Of a stretch of DNA of 64,000 bases, positions 53,640 through 64,000 are shown piece by piece. The stretch is from Guyanagaster necrorhizus (lineage: Eukaryota > Basidiomycota > Agaricomycetes > Agaricales > Physalacriaceae). Each line of letters opens with the position of its first letter. Positions within the stretch are counted from its first letter, which is position 1. The translations under genes were made by a program, and so were the position numbers. The notes beneath the pieces were generated by a model. It did no database searches. It was not told the origin of the DNA and was given only the letters and a program-made list of their open reading frames with translations. The DNA is taken from NCBI RefSeq assembly GCF_019112545.1, contig NW_025064930.1:148692-212691 (forward strand). The letters run 5' to 3'.

Positions 53640-55385
53640 ACAGACCGTGGTATCAGGCTTCAACCTTTCGGAGGTTGAGCTCCGAACTTTCAAGTTACCG
53701 GTCATGCCGAGTAATGTCCCAGCGAGGTAAATCCAAATGGCTGTAGAATCAGGTACGTATATTGACGATTTCGCGGGAGGCTGTTAAGCTAGTTAGTAAT
53801 AAAAAAAAATTACCCATTCGGAGGCACCCGCGATCACCAATTCGTCTCCGTTGACCATAGTAAAAATACGAATAATATATGAGCCACTGGCACCAAGGGC
53901 GAAGAAAATAGCGTTCAAAAATGCCCGTGCACCCGAAAGATGTTGTATGAGACTTGTATACTCTATTCATACGGCAAAAATTCAATGGAGGCAGCAACTC
54001 ACGTGTACGCGACTGAACCCATGGATGGAACTGGAGACACGGATGCTATCATCACGTTTTCGATTTTATATATTGTTGCGATCGGACTGTCTGTCTTTAT
54101 GAGGATCTTCAACGTAGAGATAAGCCACTGAAACAATCTTGAATTCGGTCTGGGCCATCAAAACTATAGCATTCAAAAGTTTCGCGTTTTCTTTTTTGCC
54201 CTCAGGATCTGTGCTTGTGGCGTCATATATAGCCCGTCCAAGTTTCGAGGTTCTGTTATTGCCAAAGAAAGGGAAGACCCGCTTCAGGAAAGTCCGAGGA
54301 AACGAGTAGCATAAAACGCATTACGCAAACTAAGAACTCCTTCACTCGTCTGTGAGCGACTAAACCAAGCGAGATGAGAAATCGACACCTCGGTGAGCTC
54401 AATAGTGATCAACAAACTCTGAATATTTGAATTACGGATGGGGACCAACGAGAACTGCAGTATAATCCATATTCGGGTAATACTTGCCTTCTTGCGTTCG
54501 ATGAGATCTCGGTTGAAGAAGTCTTAGGACTAAATCTTACCTAGCCTTAGATTGAGAGAGATACTCGGCGACTGAATGACAGACTGTAAGGAAGAACCCC
54601 CAATCCGAAGTACCTACATCCAGCCCAAAGTAAATCATAGAATAAACCTGGAAAAGTGACGCACATATCTTTGCAAAAAGTGAACATTCCATCAGGTCGC
54701 AAAGAAACTGTAGATAGGACTGACCTCATAGATACTGCGGGCGTACAGTAGGGTGTTTGTAGTAAAAATAGACTTTGAAGTGATGAAGCGACGAAGATCA
54801 AATTGGTCGGGGTCGAGGACTCGGTGCACACGGGAAGAGCGAGCAAGGAACGACACATAGGGCGGCGAATACAGGTTCGAGAAAGTTGGTCTTTGGGAAA
54901 GGAAATTTTGGGGATCGCTGCTCCCGAAAGGTGACCGTGTGCTGTCCTTCGCAGAATGAATTGCCAAGACCGCCACCGGCGTGTATTATAATTATTGGCA
55001 GACCAGTCCGCCCAAGTTCCATCATGATAATAGAGATTCCAGAAAAGGGTCGCTTATGGAATAGAGAAAGCGTGTCGTCCGTCGGAGGTACCTTTTAGCG
55101 AAATTTGTCGTCGAGGAATTTGAGGTATTCCTTCACATGTTTTTGTGCCTTGCGAGCCTACTACCCGGCTTCTTAATAAAGTGAACTTACACTTGACTGG
55201 AGTGGTGGCCAGTCTGAGAGTACCCCGTTTATTAGGTATTTCTGCGGCGCTGCAGCGTAACTTCAGTATTCTCTTCGCAATAACAGAAAAGAAGACTCTT
55301 AGAAGAGTGCGTGCTTACCGGGCACATCAATGACCACAAGGCTATGAATCCACGCTAACGTCAGGAACGAAGTTGCCGAGTCCAT
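53640..55385 (-). CDS. unrecognised multi-exon gene(s), partly hydrophobic
   Basis: The minus strand has protein-like exons bordered by plausible splice sites. They include MDSATSFLTLAWIHSLVVID (start at 55,385), AQKHVKEYLKFLDDKF (about 55,110-55,160), a block ending RFITSKSIFTTNTLLYARS and, after an intron, YSMIYFGLDVGTSDWGFFL (54,550-54,790). Then come KENAKLLNAIVLMAQTEF (about 54,170) and a hydrophobic exon AFLNAIFFALGASGSYIIRI (about 53,890-53,950). I could not join these into one frame, and a TAA follows DDKFR. It may be one gene with badly guessed introns, two genes, or a pseudogene. No family recognised. Confidence 0.35.
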
Positions 55386-56420
55386 GGGAAGAATAGACGC
55401 GAAATCCTATTACGCACGCTTACAGCGTGGACGAAAGTGCTGCGTACATGTACGTGAAGATAATGCCTGGAATCGATCTCAAGACAGTTTAGCGTCGAGT
55501 CAAATGAATATGGTTGGAGACGGGGACCTCATCCATCCACCGTTCGTTCGTTCGTCGTGCACTGAAGGGCGACAAGGAATGATGCTCCACCCATTGAAAC
55601 TCAATCTCCGTTAACCACGAAGTGTTGAGGATCGATGTTCGTCGATTGGCTCATAGACAGATCGCAAGTGTTGACAGTGGGCTGTGAAATGTGAATGACT
55701 TGGTTAGCCTTCTCGTAAAGAGTAGGTATGAGAAGCTGACTAAAGGGAATGATGGCAAGTCAGGACTGAATAATGGGATAAGGTTTAGTCTTGAATGACT
55801 TTGTGCTTTCGGTAGCGTCGTCCGATCAGGAAACAAGGTTTTCGACGCAAAGCCGCGGATGGAGTACAACCTGCGGCAAAAAAAAGATGACCTATGAGTG
55901 GACTAGAAGACTTAACTCTGCCCTTACCTGGCAAAAACTGCTCCATAGGGTCACTGATATCAGTTTTCGCCGTGTCAGAACTTTGTTTCAGACCGCGATT
56001 GCTGGCTATATGAAGAAACTTGTGAGTCTGAAGACGTTTTGGAAGTCGAGACAAACGTAGTCGTTGTGACGTACCTAACTTGCTCCTCGGCAGGTATAGA
56101 AGTACCGTGACTGGCGCGCACGTTGAAACACCACTGTGAGAAGGCCCATGTTCTGGGAATGAGTATAAGGGCTGGCAGTTTACGATCTTGAGCATGTCCC
56201 AGGAGCTAAGTTGGCTTTAGTCCTACCTATTTATTCCAAAAGCGCTATGCCACTCTGGCCACCAGAAATAAAGTCATTCTGCAGCCTGAAGGAGAGACTC
56301 AGCAATTATGACCAGCACCTCCGCTGGCAGAGGTTAGATCCAGAGATATTGCAATGTTACGATGTGAGAAAAATCATTAACTTGATGGCATTGTACCAGG
56401 CTGGTTGTTGCGATAGGATG
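55386..56420. other. intergenic, no recognised gene
   Basis: The minus frame 55785-56195 and the plus frame 56211-56447 have no known motif. The latter runs into the LTR at 56,421. Confidence 0.35.
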
Positions 56421-56637
56421 TGTTGGGATTTTGCCGGAAAGTTCTAGAAAGGGCAATCCGGCATCATGCCGAGAGTTGATGAGTAAGCTCGAGAGAAAGA
56501 GAAAGTTGTAGTAAATTCTACATATAAGCCTGGAGAGTATAAATACAAGCTCTGTAGGAGCTGTAGAATAATAAGTTCATTCTATCTGGTCTTAACAGCC
56601 TTGAGTCTACCCTGTGCAACACCCAGGATTTCCAACA
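56421..56637. repeat. short solo LTR, probably copia type (217 bp)
   Basis: The ends are TGTTGGGATTT and GATTTCCAACA, forming a short terminal inverted repeat. GTATAAATACAAG sits at about 56,539, a likely promoter. Flanks read GGATG and AGATG, a target duplication with one mismatch. The right flank has a minus-strand trace (VEIFADAFTRPIFTK) like the end of copia RNase H, so it could instead be the 3' LTR of a deleted element. Confidence 0.65.
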
Positions 56638-56762
56638 AGATGCATGGCAGATCTAGGAAAATGAGTTTACTTTTGTAAAGATTGGTCTTGTAAATGCATC
56701 AGCAAAAATTTCAACTTTTAGCCTGATTTCTCAAATCATGACATGTCACAAAATCAAGGATA

Positions 56763-57184
56763 GCCTGGAATGTGTATGAAGAGAAATATGGTGGACAACT
56801 TGGCCTGGGATCCTGATATGGACTGAAAATGCAGCAGGGGTTCCTAACACAACCAAATTGGCCGGGACCAACTTGAAGGGACATACCTGAGCACCATATA
56901 TTATGGTCATCACTTTTCAAGTCTCTCTTTCATATTGTCAGCTTGTGATCAGGCCTTACAGCTGACAGCAACTTTGAGCAATTGGAGGAATAAGCCTGAT
57001 ACAAGTTGACAATATGAAAGAGAGACTTGAGAAGCAATGACCATTATATACAGTGCTCAGGTATGTCCCTTCCAGTTGGTCCCGGCCAATTTGGTTGTGT
57101 TAGGAATCCCCGCCGCATTTTCGGTCCATATTAGGATCCCGGGCCGAGTCGTCCGCCATGTTTCTCTTCATACACATTCCAGGC
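56763..57184. mobile_element. foldback / MITE-like palindrome with one CpG-decayed arm
   Basis: Two arms of about 195 bp (56,763-56,958 and 56,990-57,184) are inverted copies around a loop of about 30 bp. The ends are GCCTGGAATGTGTATG and its complement, flanked by TA on each side, as in Tc1/mariner-type MITEs. The TA could also be part of the palindrome. No open frame is present, so it would be non-autonomous. The left arm has lost its CpGs and the right arm keeps them. Confidence 0.75.
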
Positions 57185-60100
57185 TAGGAGGAGAGAAGGA
57201 AAAGTAAGTGCGGCAGTGACCCAGAAATATCAATATGTCTCGAAAGCTCAGATACAGTCTCACCTTGCGGGGGATCTCACTGTGTGTCAGAACCCTTTTA
57301 TCCGAACCTTGGTGTTTGCGTGTGCAGCATAATTTGAAGGCGAAATGAAAAGGCATTCAATTGAACTCTCTCTGATGCTGCAGCTGCCAGCGAGGAGGTA
57401 GCATATCACTATCACGGCAGGTGAAGGTGACTGACCATCGGCAAAGAATCACAACAATATACATGTCATGACAACGGGCACAGGGATAGAAGATACTCTC
57501 TTCACGAATTATGTACGTGACTGGTCGGCCTTTGTCGGGGACTGTTGTTCATCATCTTCGTCAGACAAAGATAGGCACAGATTACAAGGACAGGCACAAC
57601 CTTTCCACCGACCCTTTTGATCCAATGCAGCAAGACCGAATCTTCCTCAAAATGCCGAGAGACGAGCGTGCCTGTATCCCAAACGACGGCTCTTGCATTC
57701 AGGAGTGCACACATGTTTCTCTGTGAGTCCAAAGAACAATGACCTTCTCGGAATGGCCGGAGTGCTTATTCTTGGTATAGTTGGCAACTGATTGAAGGCT
57801 CGATTGTATACGCGTGTATCCATCCAGCTTTTCATGGACGGGAGCAATGTCAGTTACAGTGTGCATACTACACTCAGAAACGACCTGCCGTGCGTAACAG
57901 ATTCGTTATTTCAGACGAAATGTTTGTTCGCCAGAACACCCGGATAAGGTCTAGGCGGTGCCGAGCTCGTCCAATGCTCTCGTCAAAGTTTTGTTAAATA
58001 TTCATCCCCGGACTCTACCCACCCTTATTGTGAAGACTGCCTGCGCACCGGGGGGCGTGTTTTATGTTCGCATGTTCGTATCCCAATGCGTACTTTGTAT
58101 TTCGTCGATGGTTGATACCTACTATCCGCAGCACTATCGATGACGACTGCCGACACGAGGGATGGTGTGGCGCTGGATATTGCTCCCTGTCCCTGCAAGG
58201 TGGTAGATTCTACCAGATTGAACAGATCTGGACAGGTCACTCTATCAGGGACCATACTAATTGATCGTGTGCCTTGGCCCTCTTACGAACCAAATCTACG
58301 GAGTATCTACGAGCTGAACGCCGTGATGTCAGGGCTTTTCACCGCGAGAATTTTACTTTCTTTTCTGCTGTTCCGCCACGTTCCTTTCTCTTGTTCGGAA
58401 CGGTGACCCTGACAAGTTCCTGACACGATGTCTGTAAGTCCGCCGAAGACGGTTTCTAAGAGGTCTCAAGTTCTCTTTCCAAAGTTCGCAGGTCATACAG
58501 TGCAGTAGAATTTGTTCAGGGTAATCCATTTAGACGGGGTGGTGGCAACAAGAGCACTGCACTTTCGAGTCCTCTTTTAAGTTCTCTAATCTTTCTGACC
58601 ACTGTGAAATGTCATTCGACCTCACTGCTACTGAAATTCTCATTCCCAACCAAGGCCTCTCATGTTTGGGTGCGAATATTGTTATCTGCGCGGTCCTAGA
58701 TGATAGCAGATGGCTAGCAGCTGAATCATGGGAGCTAACCCGAGGACTCGTTACTAAAGGAGTTTGTTTTTAAATCCGCCTAACTGTTCCTTTGTGCAAC
58801 CAAGGCCACGAGTCTAAATTTCCAGGCTTCGGGCATTCTGTGCAGTCACTTCACTCAGCTCACCCGGTGTTAGATAAAAACGTTAAGATACGGGTTCAGC
58901 AGAGGAGCATGGATAGGGGTCAATGCGGAATCAGTGGCGGTGTTTCCAAACATTTCAAATTTCCTCTCCTTCCGTCTACCACGACCTCCTGTTTCTCTTC
59001 ATCGTGCGGTGACGTGATATATTACAAGGATTCATATATCCACCTAAACGGTCACTTTTGACGACTGTCTCCAATGTTCGTGGAATTAATGCCATCGAAT
59101 CCGTGTTGGCAACCTTTTGAGCGGAATGCTCGCAGTCTTCGCCGTTTCCGTATCGCGGCATAAGATGTTACAAGGGGACTATCTGAATTCACCTTTCCTC
59201 ATGTTGGGCATGGATCCCTTCCATACGGTGAGTGAAGCAAGGATTCTGGCTCCTTTGCTTTGTTTCTAAAATCCTATAGAAGCACCTGCTCAGTACCAAA
59301 ATGGCTCCCGCCTGCATTGTCTTTACCTATTAAATGGATCACCATTTCTGAGGGAAATGTTCCCGTGCCTTTTGTCTTCGATGTCGTAGAGGTGTGTTGA
59401 ACCGATATCTATTCTCAAAATCTGAACCCGACCCTTCTTGTACTCAAGAGGTTGTTACTCTGTCATGGCTAGCAGATCTCTGATATCCTGGTCCAAGACA
59501 GTGGATACGAAATGGCATTGGGAGTTCTAGAGGATATATACGCTTTACTGAGTCGTGGGGCCGGGTCTCTCTTCGTGAGCTACGCTATGCCCTCGTCGTC
59601 GCCATTAGTCTTATCTACACCTTCAGGACAGCACTATTGGGGTGTTGCGGAGTCTTCATCTTTGTATCATCTTGGTGCCCGCCGAAGAATCTTTGTCAAC
59701 AACAAACCAAGGAGCCGGTGGTCCGAGCTCAAATGTTCTCAGTGAAAATTCCCGGCTGCTTCACTATTGCCTCCGCACGGTGAGAAAGTAACGAGTTTAG
59801 CTTCTTTTCCTCTTTCTAAAAGTACTTGTGAGCAAGTTTCAGTGTCGGACAGGCTGCTGTTTCCGGGGGAATTCCGCGCGAGGCTTGCGTCTAGTTCGTT
59901 TGATAGAGCAGAGGCGCGTTGAACCAATGGTTGCTCTCAACTTCCGAACTGAATGTCTTCTGGTATCCAGACATCGGGTTACAGATTCATTGTCTCCTAG
60001 TCGCCAACGTAGGATCCGAAGTGGCATTGAAATATAAGCTTATTTGTGGCTGCCATTTTCAAATAGGTCCTGACTTAGACGTCTCGGACTGAAGATTTGT

Positions 60101-60346
60101 TGGAGCCAAGTGATGCCAAGAACAAGACGCGGCGTAGCAATGAATGAATGCGTTTTCTTTACTCGCAAGGTGTATTCCTACCGTTTTCCCTTCGCCGAGT
60201 ATAGTGCTAAGTGATGCTCTGAAGTGATGTGTGAAGTTCTTACCAAAACCGTTGTCATTGCAGCGATCGGCTGCGTTACGCAATGGATACTAGTGAGACG
60301 GCGAGCGCACACGTACGTTCGGCTAGCTCTGCCATAGTTCTGCCAT
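57185..60346. other. long CpG-normal region without a recognised gene
   Basis: Short open frames occur on both strands (for example 57502-57732 minus, 58025-58255 minus, 58792-59061 plus, 59512-59745 plus), but none shows a domain, signal peptide or convincing exon chain. It may hold a decayed gene that kept its CpGs, or fast-evolving sequence. Confidence 0.35.
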
Positions 60347-60385
60347 AAATGCTGCCCTCTAACAGGATTATCATCTACCCTTTCA

Positions 60386-61590
60386 ATGGCTCTTAAGACT
60401 CATGAACAATTCGTTGCCGACCAAAACAGGATTATACCTCCGGTCGTTACAGTCGACTTGACCGGGAAAACGGTCGTTGTTGTCGGGGCAAACATCGACT
60501 TAAGATTCGAGGCGTCAAAACATTTCGCTAGGATGAATCCTGAACGATTGATTCTGACCTGTAGAAACGAAGAGAAGGGAAAGGAAACGGTCCTTCGTGA
60601 GTCTGTTGTCTTGAGATTTGCAAAAGAAACTGAAACTGGTGCTGTAGGAATCCAGAAGGATACGGATTATTCGAAGGCGGAGCTCTGGATTATTGACCTC
60701 GCGAATTTTGGAAGCGTGACGGCATTTGCTGACAAGTGCGAGCGGCGAGCTCCGCCGGCTTGATATATTGGTCGAGAATGCAGGGATGCCGCCTTTCGGC
60801 AGGTATAATGTCGTCGAAGGTTGGGAGACCTGTTTGCATACCAACAACCTCGGTCCTGGATTATTAGCCATTCGCCTAGTCCCGAAGATGATTGACAGTA
60901 CTCGGAGATTTGGGGTATACCCGAGAATCGTCGTTGTCGCCAGCGACGTGCATTATTGGACGACGTCCGAGGAGGTGGTCGAGTCTCCCAACATCCTTTG
61001 TCAAACTGTCGAGAGAAGAGTACAACACACCAGACTGAGCTCCATTAACCCTTAACCTCGTTGTACTGTTCTGAGTCTGCTTTCAGAATCATGAAACGAC
61101 GATATTTTGATCCAAAATGTATGATCTACCTCCTAGATTGATCTGAATTTCTCTCAGTGCTTAACGTACCCTTCGCTCGCGCCTTTCAACAACGCCTCCC
61201 TTCCCCTCCTTCGACTATCACTGTCAACTCCGTCAACCCTGGGTTCTGTATCTCGAATTTTCGCTACCCCAGGAGTAACAAGAGGCTGCCTTGGCTTTCA
61301 CAACGGAGGAGGGAAGTCGACAGCTTGTGTATAATGCCATCGAAGGGGCAGACGACGAGAACAAGCTTCGAGAAACGTACATATCGTTCTCAGAGGTCGT
61401 GGAGGAAAGCGATTTCGTGATCGGCGAGGAAGGGAAGGTCGTACAGGACAAAGTTTGGGTGAGTACCTTAATCGGTTAGTGAGGTTTGGAACTGATTCTG
61501 TGCTTTTCCAGTAGGATGAAATGCTGAGGATCTTGGGAAAAGGTGTTGAACCTAAGGTTGCGGTTGTAGCTTGCGAGTACTTGACAGACT
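60386..61590 (+). pseudogene. short-chain dehydrogenase (SDR), copy 2, frameshifted
   Basis: It starts MALKTHEQFVADQNRIIPPV. The Rossmann start is TGKTVVVVGANIDLRFEASK, where the glycine-rich turn has become IDLRF (copy 1 has IGLGF). Then come RLILTCRNEEKGKE, LWIIDLANFGSV, LDILVENAGMPPFG and RIVVVASDVHYWT. A one-base insertion at about 60,738-60,745 relative to copy 1 breaks the frame before LDILVENAG. The expected YxxxK active-site region after NILCQT is scrambled. Later pieces (TITVNSVNPGFC, then RQLVYNAIEGADDENKLRET and FVIGEEGKVVQDKVW) lie in other frames. Agaric relatives of this type are NAD(P)-dependent reductases of unknown substrate. Not functional. Confidence 0.82.
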
Positions 61591-62197
61591 AATTCCCTAT
61601 TTCCACGTCAATTGAAGGACGAAAGGAAAATCGAAACTCAAGATGACTTCTTCAATCACGGACATCGATGTTGCGGCCAGCCAAAAGAGTCGCTTTGCTT
61701 AAAACCACCATTTTCCACGACTCCCATGACACAGCTTGTATACTTATCAATTGTTGGCACTTCAGTTCAGTTCTTTCTTCGTGCCGCTGATCAGAAACCT
61801 GAGCGTACCACTTAGTATTGCACTTGAAATTACAATGATTACGATCATTGTATTTGGAATTTCCAATGACACCAATTACACTGTCAGCCGACGTTAATCA
61901 CCTGTGTAACGAGACTTGGTCTACTCGGTCGTGCGGGTTGGCCACAAAACATTCACGATTTGCGGATCTCTGCCTTATCTTAGGCGTTGCCGAGGATTGC
62001 CGAAACCGGGTCCGGGAAACACACTTCGTTTTGCCTCGTTGTCGCAACGTGGACAGCACTCCTTGCTTCCAGCCTCCCCGTCCTGTTTCCCAACATCGAG
62101 ACAATTTCACACCATAGCCGGAAACGCAAAGCCGCTGTACGTATATGTCGTTTAGGTCAATGTTTACACAATAGTAATCACCCTGATTGTAGTCGAT
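61591..62197. promoter_or_regulatory. shared intergenic region upstream of F-box copy 2
   Basis: It is conserved with 25,527-26,134 in inverted orientation and should hold the F-box promoter. No definite TATA box was identified. Confidence 0.4.
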
Positions 62198-63835
62198 ATG
62201 CCTCATAATTGCTCAGAATGCGGTGCTACGTGTGCAGGTATACCGTTGTTTCGACCTGCTCCAGATCCTGAAATTGAAGCTCTTCTCTCCACCAATTTAC
62301 CACCGTCTGAGGCGCAAGAGGCGTTCTTCAGAGAAACGCGGCGGACTAGTGAGCCGCGCTTGGCCGACGTTGAGGCACATATCGCCGATGCGCAGGCAAA
62401 GTTGGATGGGCTATTACAGGAGCGGGATAGTCTGGTTTGGAACATACAGCGCTGTACCGACGTCTTGAACCCCGTTCGTCGTTTGCCTGTTGACGTGTTA
62501 TGCGAAATATTTGCACACGCCATGAGAGGTGCCAATGATTCATATACCGTCTATTCAGATCCACACCCGTTGAGTCAGCGGATTGGTGTTCCGTATCAAT
62601 GGAAGCTTGGCATGGTTTGCTTAAACTGGAGGCACGTATTGCTGAAGTACCCTCGAATATGGTCCATGATCGACGTGACTTGTCCGTCGCCCTCATTCGA
62701 TTCCTGGGACCATAGGCCGCAAGATGCTCGTCCACATCCGGAGGCAGCACGACTGCTTTCCATACACGTCTGTCGTTCCGCCAACCATCCTCTCCGAGTC
62801 AGACTTCGTGGCCCGATTCCACAGTCACTCCTCTTCATCTTAATGTCAGCATCGTATCGATGGGAACATTTGGACTTGGACAGGGATAGTCTCCTGACTG
62901 TAGACTCGCCTTTGGATGCCCTGATTAGCTTCCAATACAGCTCGAGCGAATACGGGTCTACCACAATGCGCGAGGAAGTCCCGCTGCTGCGTAATGTTAC
63001 CAGCCTTCGTCGGCTTATTGTCGAAAATGTTCAACCTTTTCTACACCCCGACCGCGTCATCATTCCATGGACACAAATAAACTCCGTGGTGGTCACTGGG
63101 TCTCTCTCGAACGAAGATGCTCTCGCACTCATCAGGCTCGCACCCAATCTTGCCACCGTGGCATTCCAACATGTTAAGCATTCTCTTCTCCACCCATCTC
63201 ACCCCGTACCTGATTCCATACATTCAACGTCGCTCAAATCATTTTCACTGGACGTCGTCTTCCCCAGGACACGCCGTACCAATACCAATTATCCTTCCAC
63301 AATCACAGTTCTGCTCAATAGTCTCACTCTACCTGCTCTTGAGCACTTTCGAATCAATTTCGGTGGCCCTTGTGAGCTATCCGAGAGCGTTACGTGCCTT
63401 GTGCGTAGATCACGATGTGCATTAAAGCGTCTGGTTCTTGTGCAGGCCCCCACGAATGATTGTTGGGAGCTTCTCGGAGCGGATGAGTTTGAGAATCTGG
63501 AGGAGCTTTTGATCGAAGGGCTGGAAAATGTTGCCCACCTTCAAGGTGTCCTTAGAATTCTTACCAAATCGACTGCCCTTTCTCGACTTCGAACTGTCGA
63601 GATCGATGCGTCTGCCATGGAGGATAGCATCGTTAATTGCCAAGATGCTGTCGTCCGGTTTCTGGAGTCCCGCAGGGTTGAGAATGGGGGGTTGGAGAGC
63701 TTGACGCTCCGTACTCCGGCGTCGTTTGATATCTCAGAGGTAAACGTCCAAAGATTGGAAGGCTTGCGGAGGCTGGGTACGCGATTTTATATATATCGGT
63801 CATTGATGTACCCAGCAAGCATCGTACTGGAGTAG
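62198..63835 (+). CDS. F-box-like protein, copy 2 (545 aa)
   Basis: This intronless frame starts MPHNCSECGATCAGIP and ends YPASIVLE. It has the same layout as the 23919-25526 copy: Cys-containing head, coiled coil at about 50-85 (DVEAHIADAQAKLDGLLQER), F-box at about 90-135 (NPVRRLPVDVLCEIFAHAM, CLNWRHVLLKY) and a leucine-rich remainder that probably binds the target. The two proteins differ by scattered substitutions but by no stop, which suggests that both have been under selection or that the duplication is recent. The C-terminus is about ten residues longer than copy 1. It probably acts as an SCF ubiquitin-ligase adaptor, by family. Confidence 0.9.
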   Translation: MPHNCSECGATCAGIPLFRPAPDPEIEALLSTNLPPSEAQEAFFRETRRTSEPRLADVEAHIADAQAKLDGLLQERDSLVWNIQRCTDVLNPVRRLPVDVLCEIFAHAMRGANDSYTVYSDPHPLSQRIGVPYQWKLGMVCLNWRHVLLKYPRIWSMIDVTCPSPSFDSWDHRPQDARPHPEAARLLSIHVCRSANHPLRVRLRGPIPQSLLFILMSASYRWEHLDLDRDSLLTVDSPLDALISFQYSSSEYGSTTMREEVPLLRNVTSLRRLIVENVQPFLHPDRVIIPWTQINSVVVTGSLSNEDALALIRLAPNLATVAFQHVKHSLLHPSHPVPDSIHSTSLKSFSLDVVFPRTRRTNTNYPSTITVLLNSLTLPALEHFRINFGGPCELSESVTCLVRRSRCALKRLVLVQAPTNDCWELLGADEFENLEELLIEGLENVAHLQGVLRILTKSTALSRLRTVEIDASAMEDSIVNCQDAVVRFLESRRVENGGLESLTLRTPASFDISEVNVQRLEGLRRLGTRFYIYRSLMYPASIVLE

Positions 63836-64000
63836 ACCGCTGCTTTGGCGAATGTTTTCTGTAAAAGTCTCCCGAGTCTATAGGAAAATATTGATCAGAA
63901 TGGACATGGTATAGTGTTTGATGCGGTACAGACTCTGAAGGAGTAATTACTTGAGTGGAGTAGTGGTCATGGTGGTGCGTACGTGAGTGGCTATTTGGGT
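63836..64000 (+). other. 3' flank of F-box copy 2, duplicated at 23.7-23.9 kb
   Basis: Matches the reverse complement of 23,708-23,918. The window ends inside the duplication. Confidence 0.8.

Larger units (their letters stand above)
60347..64000 (+). repeat. segmental inverted duplication, copy 2 (SDR plus F-box block)
   Basis: It matches the reverse complement of 23,708-26,600, starting at GCTGCCCTCTAACAGGATTAT and continuing past the last base of the window. It is longer than copy 1 because it keeps the middle and 3' part of the SDR gene. CpGs are retained throughout. Confidence 0.9.

Noticed and set aside
1..64000. CRISPR array, rRNA, prophage or bacterial operon
   Set aside because: No regularly spaced repeats or rRNA signatures were seen, and the genes are intron-containing and fungal in type.

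Overview
The window reads as part of a filamentous basidiomycete genome, most likely an Agaricomycete (mushroom-forming fungus). The evidence is genes split by many 45-65 nt GT-AG introns, an agaric-type F-box family, an HNH_2-type nuclease, a fungal Zn2Cys6 regulator, a GMC oxidoreductase, a kinase-like gene with a Crinkler-like head, and chromodomain Ty3/gypsy plus Ty1/copia retrotransposons. I cannot name the species.

The strongest large-scale pattern is an alternation of two base-composition states with sharp borders. Roughly 1-12,095, 26,515-41,870 and a short patch near 56,460-56,990 are almost free of CpG and rich in TG/CA. They hold only broken sequence, whose stops are often TGA or TAG where CGA or CAG is expected. 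The rest (12.1-26.5, 41.9-56.4 and 57-64 kb) has normal CpG and holds the intact genes. Several sequences exist once in each state inside this window, so the decay can be read base by base.

Layout. 1-9.4 kb: a pile of broken chromodomain gypsy elements and LTRs in both orientations. 9.4-12.1 kb: CpG-poor sequence without a recognised gene. 12.3-13.6 kb: an HNH nuclease gene with a nonsense codon. 13.9-16.4 kb: remains of a Ser/Thr-rich single-pass membrane protein gene (minus) and of a Vcx1-type Ca2+/H+ exchanger (plus). 16.5-23.3 kb: sparse, with a probable intron-containing tRNA-Glu and tandem gene fragments. 23.7-26.6 kb: an F-box gene with a short-chain dehydrogenase remnant. 26.7-41.9 kb: a graveyard of decayed copies of neighbouring loci, a kinase-like/Crinkler-like pseudogene, a copia element nested in another copia element, and a P450 pseudogene split by a solo LTR.

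42.6-53.0 kb carries the live-looking genes, all on the minus strand: a serine beta-lactamase-like hydrolase, a small secreted cysteine-rich protein, a secreted GMC oxidoreductase and a Zn2Cys6 transcription factor. The first three have a TATA box 50-90 bp upstream. 53.6-56.4 kb has unrecognised exons. 56.4-57.2 kb has a solo LTR and a foldback (MITE-like) palindrome. 60.3-64.0 kb is an inverted second copy of the SDR plus F-box block at 23.7-26.6 kb, so about 34 kb of sequence lies between large inverted repeats.

The window suggests a genome where duplicated DNA is attacked at CpG, probably by methylation and deamination or a RIP-like process, while one copy of a pair is often spared. No CRISPR, rRNA or plasmid-type feature was seen.
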